This document shows, piece after piece, positions 62,488-64,000 of a stretch of DNA of 64,000 nt; the first letter of the stretch is position 1; the number at the start of each line of letters is the position of its first letter. The notes beneath the pieces are model-generated. The model was given only the letters and a program-made list of their open reading frames with translations, was not told the origin of the DNA and did no database searches. Both the position numbers and the translations under genes were made by a program. The stretch lies in the NCBI GenBank assembly GCA_014529385.2, contig CM043963.1, forward strand, positions 67,669,412 through 67,733,411, written 5' to 3'. This DNA is from Adiantum capillus-veneris (Eukaryota; Streptophyta; Polypodiopsida; Polypodiales; Pteridaceae).

Positions 62488-64000
62488 TGTCGAGAAATTT
62501 GCGGTCTTGCCAGGAAAGCACCGGGCTTATGGCTGTGAGAGTTTGTAAGAGAACTCAACAAAAACTATATGAAGGAGTTAAACCATAGATGCCATGAAGA
62601 CTAGGGTTTGGAAAGAAGTGCAATCAAAGAAGACTCACTCTTTCTCTCTTGCATTCACACACACAAAGAAAGAACGCAAAAGAGAATGTCAAAACAATAC
62701 GAAGATGAAAACATCAAGGCTATGGTCATATCGTATCATGGGTAATATGAAAGGGTTAATGGATGAGTTAATGGCATTCAATCTTGGCTGACCAAATAGG
62801 CTACGAATTGTTCTTTGGAATTGTAGTTTTGTGCTTACCATAATATATATATTTTGTCTAGTGATTGGGATTAATTGTGTGTACAAATCCTCTTGGTTCA
62901 TAGCAAGATAACTACGCTTACATCAAAAGAAAAATTATAGTCTATGAGAGGTAGTATGATGGGATCGGGTGATAGAAGTATTTCATTGAGCCTTTCAGAG
63001 CCGAAGAGAAACACTATACGTTGTTGAAAGTGTATTTTACGACTAATCCATACGTTAATTCTAATAGATCGTACAGAGTGAAAGCGATAGAAATGATCAT
63101 CATGTGGGTTATTCATCTAGGATAGTATGTGAGAAATGTAGATATGAGAGAAGTGAAGAGATGAGAAGTTTCCCTCCCAAGCCCTATTCTTGCCCGTAGA
63201 CAATAAGGATACTGCGGGGAGAGATGTACCTGTAGCAAAGAGAACCTAGAGAGGATGAATTACTAAGAATGAGAGAGATAGGTTTGGTTAAGGAGATGAG
63301 ATTAGATACATTTATATATGTTGGATTAGAGATGAAAATGAAAACAACAAGAAATCAAGAAAACATCAATGTAGAACACATCTTACTTGAAACCCTTCGG
63401 CACCATTATTTATGGGAGAGAGAAGAAGAGGGGAGAATTCAACGTTGATTGATACGCCAAGTACGACACCTTCTTTGATTAGAGTTGATCCTCCAAGGAT
63501 GGCGTACAAGAATGGCTAGTTTTCCTCTAGGAGAAAGTGTAGGCTTGGGCTTATGTTAATGGGGCTAAGTACAATTAGGCATTACTACTCACTCCCTCAA
63601 GAATTCCTCTCATCAATGGCTTGAATGCTTGAGTTTTCTTCCAAAGAAGAAGAGGTCCCCTTTTATAGGTGAAGGGAACCCACAAGGGTTTACACAAGAA
63701 GAGAGGAGCCAGTGTGAACAGGAATTGGAAAAGTTGGAAATGAGCTGTCCCTGCATGATGTGGGCAGACTGGGGTCCAGTATTTTGATCATATCTCCTCA
63801 ACCGTAGCTCCAAATAAAAAAGTAAAAATATGGGCAGAAACTTCAGCTCATTAGCTACGATTTTCATTTTAAAATCATTCTCCAATTCGGATTGGAACCT
63901 TGTGTAAAAAATTCATCAAAATAGGGTCCATTTCTGGCAGCAAAAGTCTTCATGTGGTCCCCTTAGCCTAGACTTTCATTTGATTCCAAAGGACACCTCA
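62488..64000. other. No gene recognised
   Basis: AT-rich sequence with short ORFs only. Minus-strand ORFs 62689-62901 and 62898-63116 resemble each other weakly in translation but could not be assigned. Near 63785 'ttttgatcatatctcctcaa' recalls the LINE 5' leader ('ttttgatcataacttcttca') and may be a related leader fragment or chance. Confidence 0.5.

Noticed and set aside
62689-63116. Two adjacent minus-strand ORFs with weak mutual similarity; possible organellar DNA insert
   Set aside because: Nucleotide similarity between them is not convincing and I could not match them to an organellar gene from memory.

Overview
The window looks like plant nuclear DNA, most likely from a fern or a similar large, repeat-rich land-plant genome. 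The evidence is plant-type Ty3/gypsy chromovirus and Tat-like elements, an L1-type LINE with a DUF4283-like ORF1, CACTA and hAT transposase relics, a decayed PPR cluster and an LRR receptor-like protein relic. The fern assignment is inference from the style of the PPR, RLP and LINE sequences and was not tested by any search. There is no sign of bacterial operons, rRNA, tRNA genes or CRISPR. I found no intact host gene; almost everything recognisable is transposable-element sequence or the remains of two host gene families (PPR, RLP).

Layout. 0-3 kb: end of a chromovirus LTR, an antisense LINE ORF2 remnant and a PPR graveyard. 2.9-15.6 kb: two facing copies of one chromovirus family, copy A (+) with 5' LTR, PBS and gag-RT, and copy B (-) with gag to chromodomain and a 3' LTR. 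Copy B is split inside RNase H by a 442-bp LTR-type insertion with its own 5-bp target duplication. 15.6-19.2 kb: a RING-like ORF, a hAT transposase relic, a 5 x 151-bp tandem array and a Tat-like integrase relic. 19.4-25.6 kb: another gypsy integrase relic and a long decayed unidentified coding region, separated by a 1.3-kb TTAA-flanked, piggyBac-like non-autonomous element. 26-28.5 kb: microsatellite and AT-rich DNA. 28.5-31.2 kb: LINE ORF2 remnant carrying a 1643-bp solo LTR (TSD AGCCT); its unfilled counterpart is at about 40.48 kb in the same window. 31.2-34.05 kb: microsatellite-rich module, repeated at 45.75-48.14 kb. 35-40.2 kb: Tat-like gypsy element with two RNase H domains, joined abruptly to a LINE tail. 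41.2-45.7 kb: nearly intact two-ORF LINE. 48.1-48.8 kb: LINE 3' end. 49.5-52.7 kb: RLP pseudogene split by an L1-type LINE fragment. 52.7-56.7 kb: CACTA-type remains. 56.7-57.4 kb: chromovirus leader/gag fragment. 58.3-62.5 kb: second copy of the two-ORF LINE, 3'-truncated. 62.5-64 kb: nothing recognised.

How the parts relate. The window is a record of nested insertion and duplication. The same LINE-tail plus microsatellite module occurs twice; one copy received a solo LTR and the other appears to have received the two-ORF LINE, so each serves as a reference for the other. The two-ORF LINE is the element most likely to have been recently active, because ORF1 and ORF2 are open with all endonuclease motifs in place. 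The window shows no new defence or metabolic system; the most unusual items are this LINE family, which does not look like ordinary seed-plant L1 or RTE, and the piggyBac-like element.
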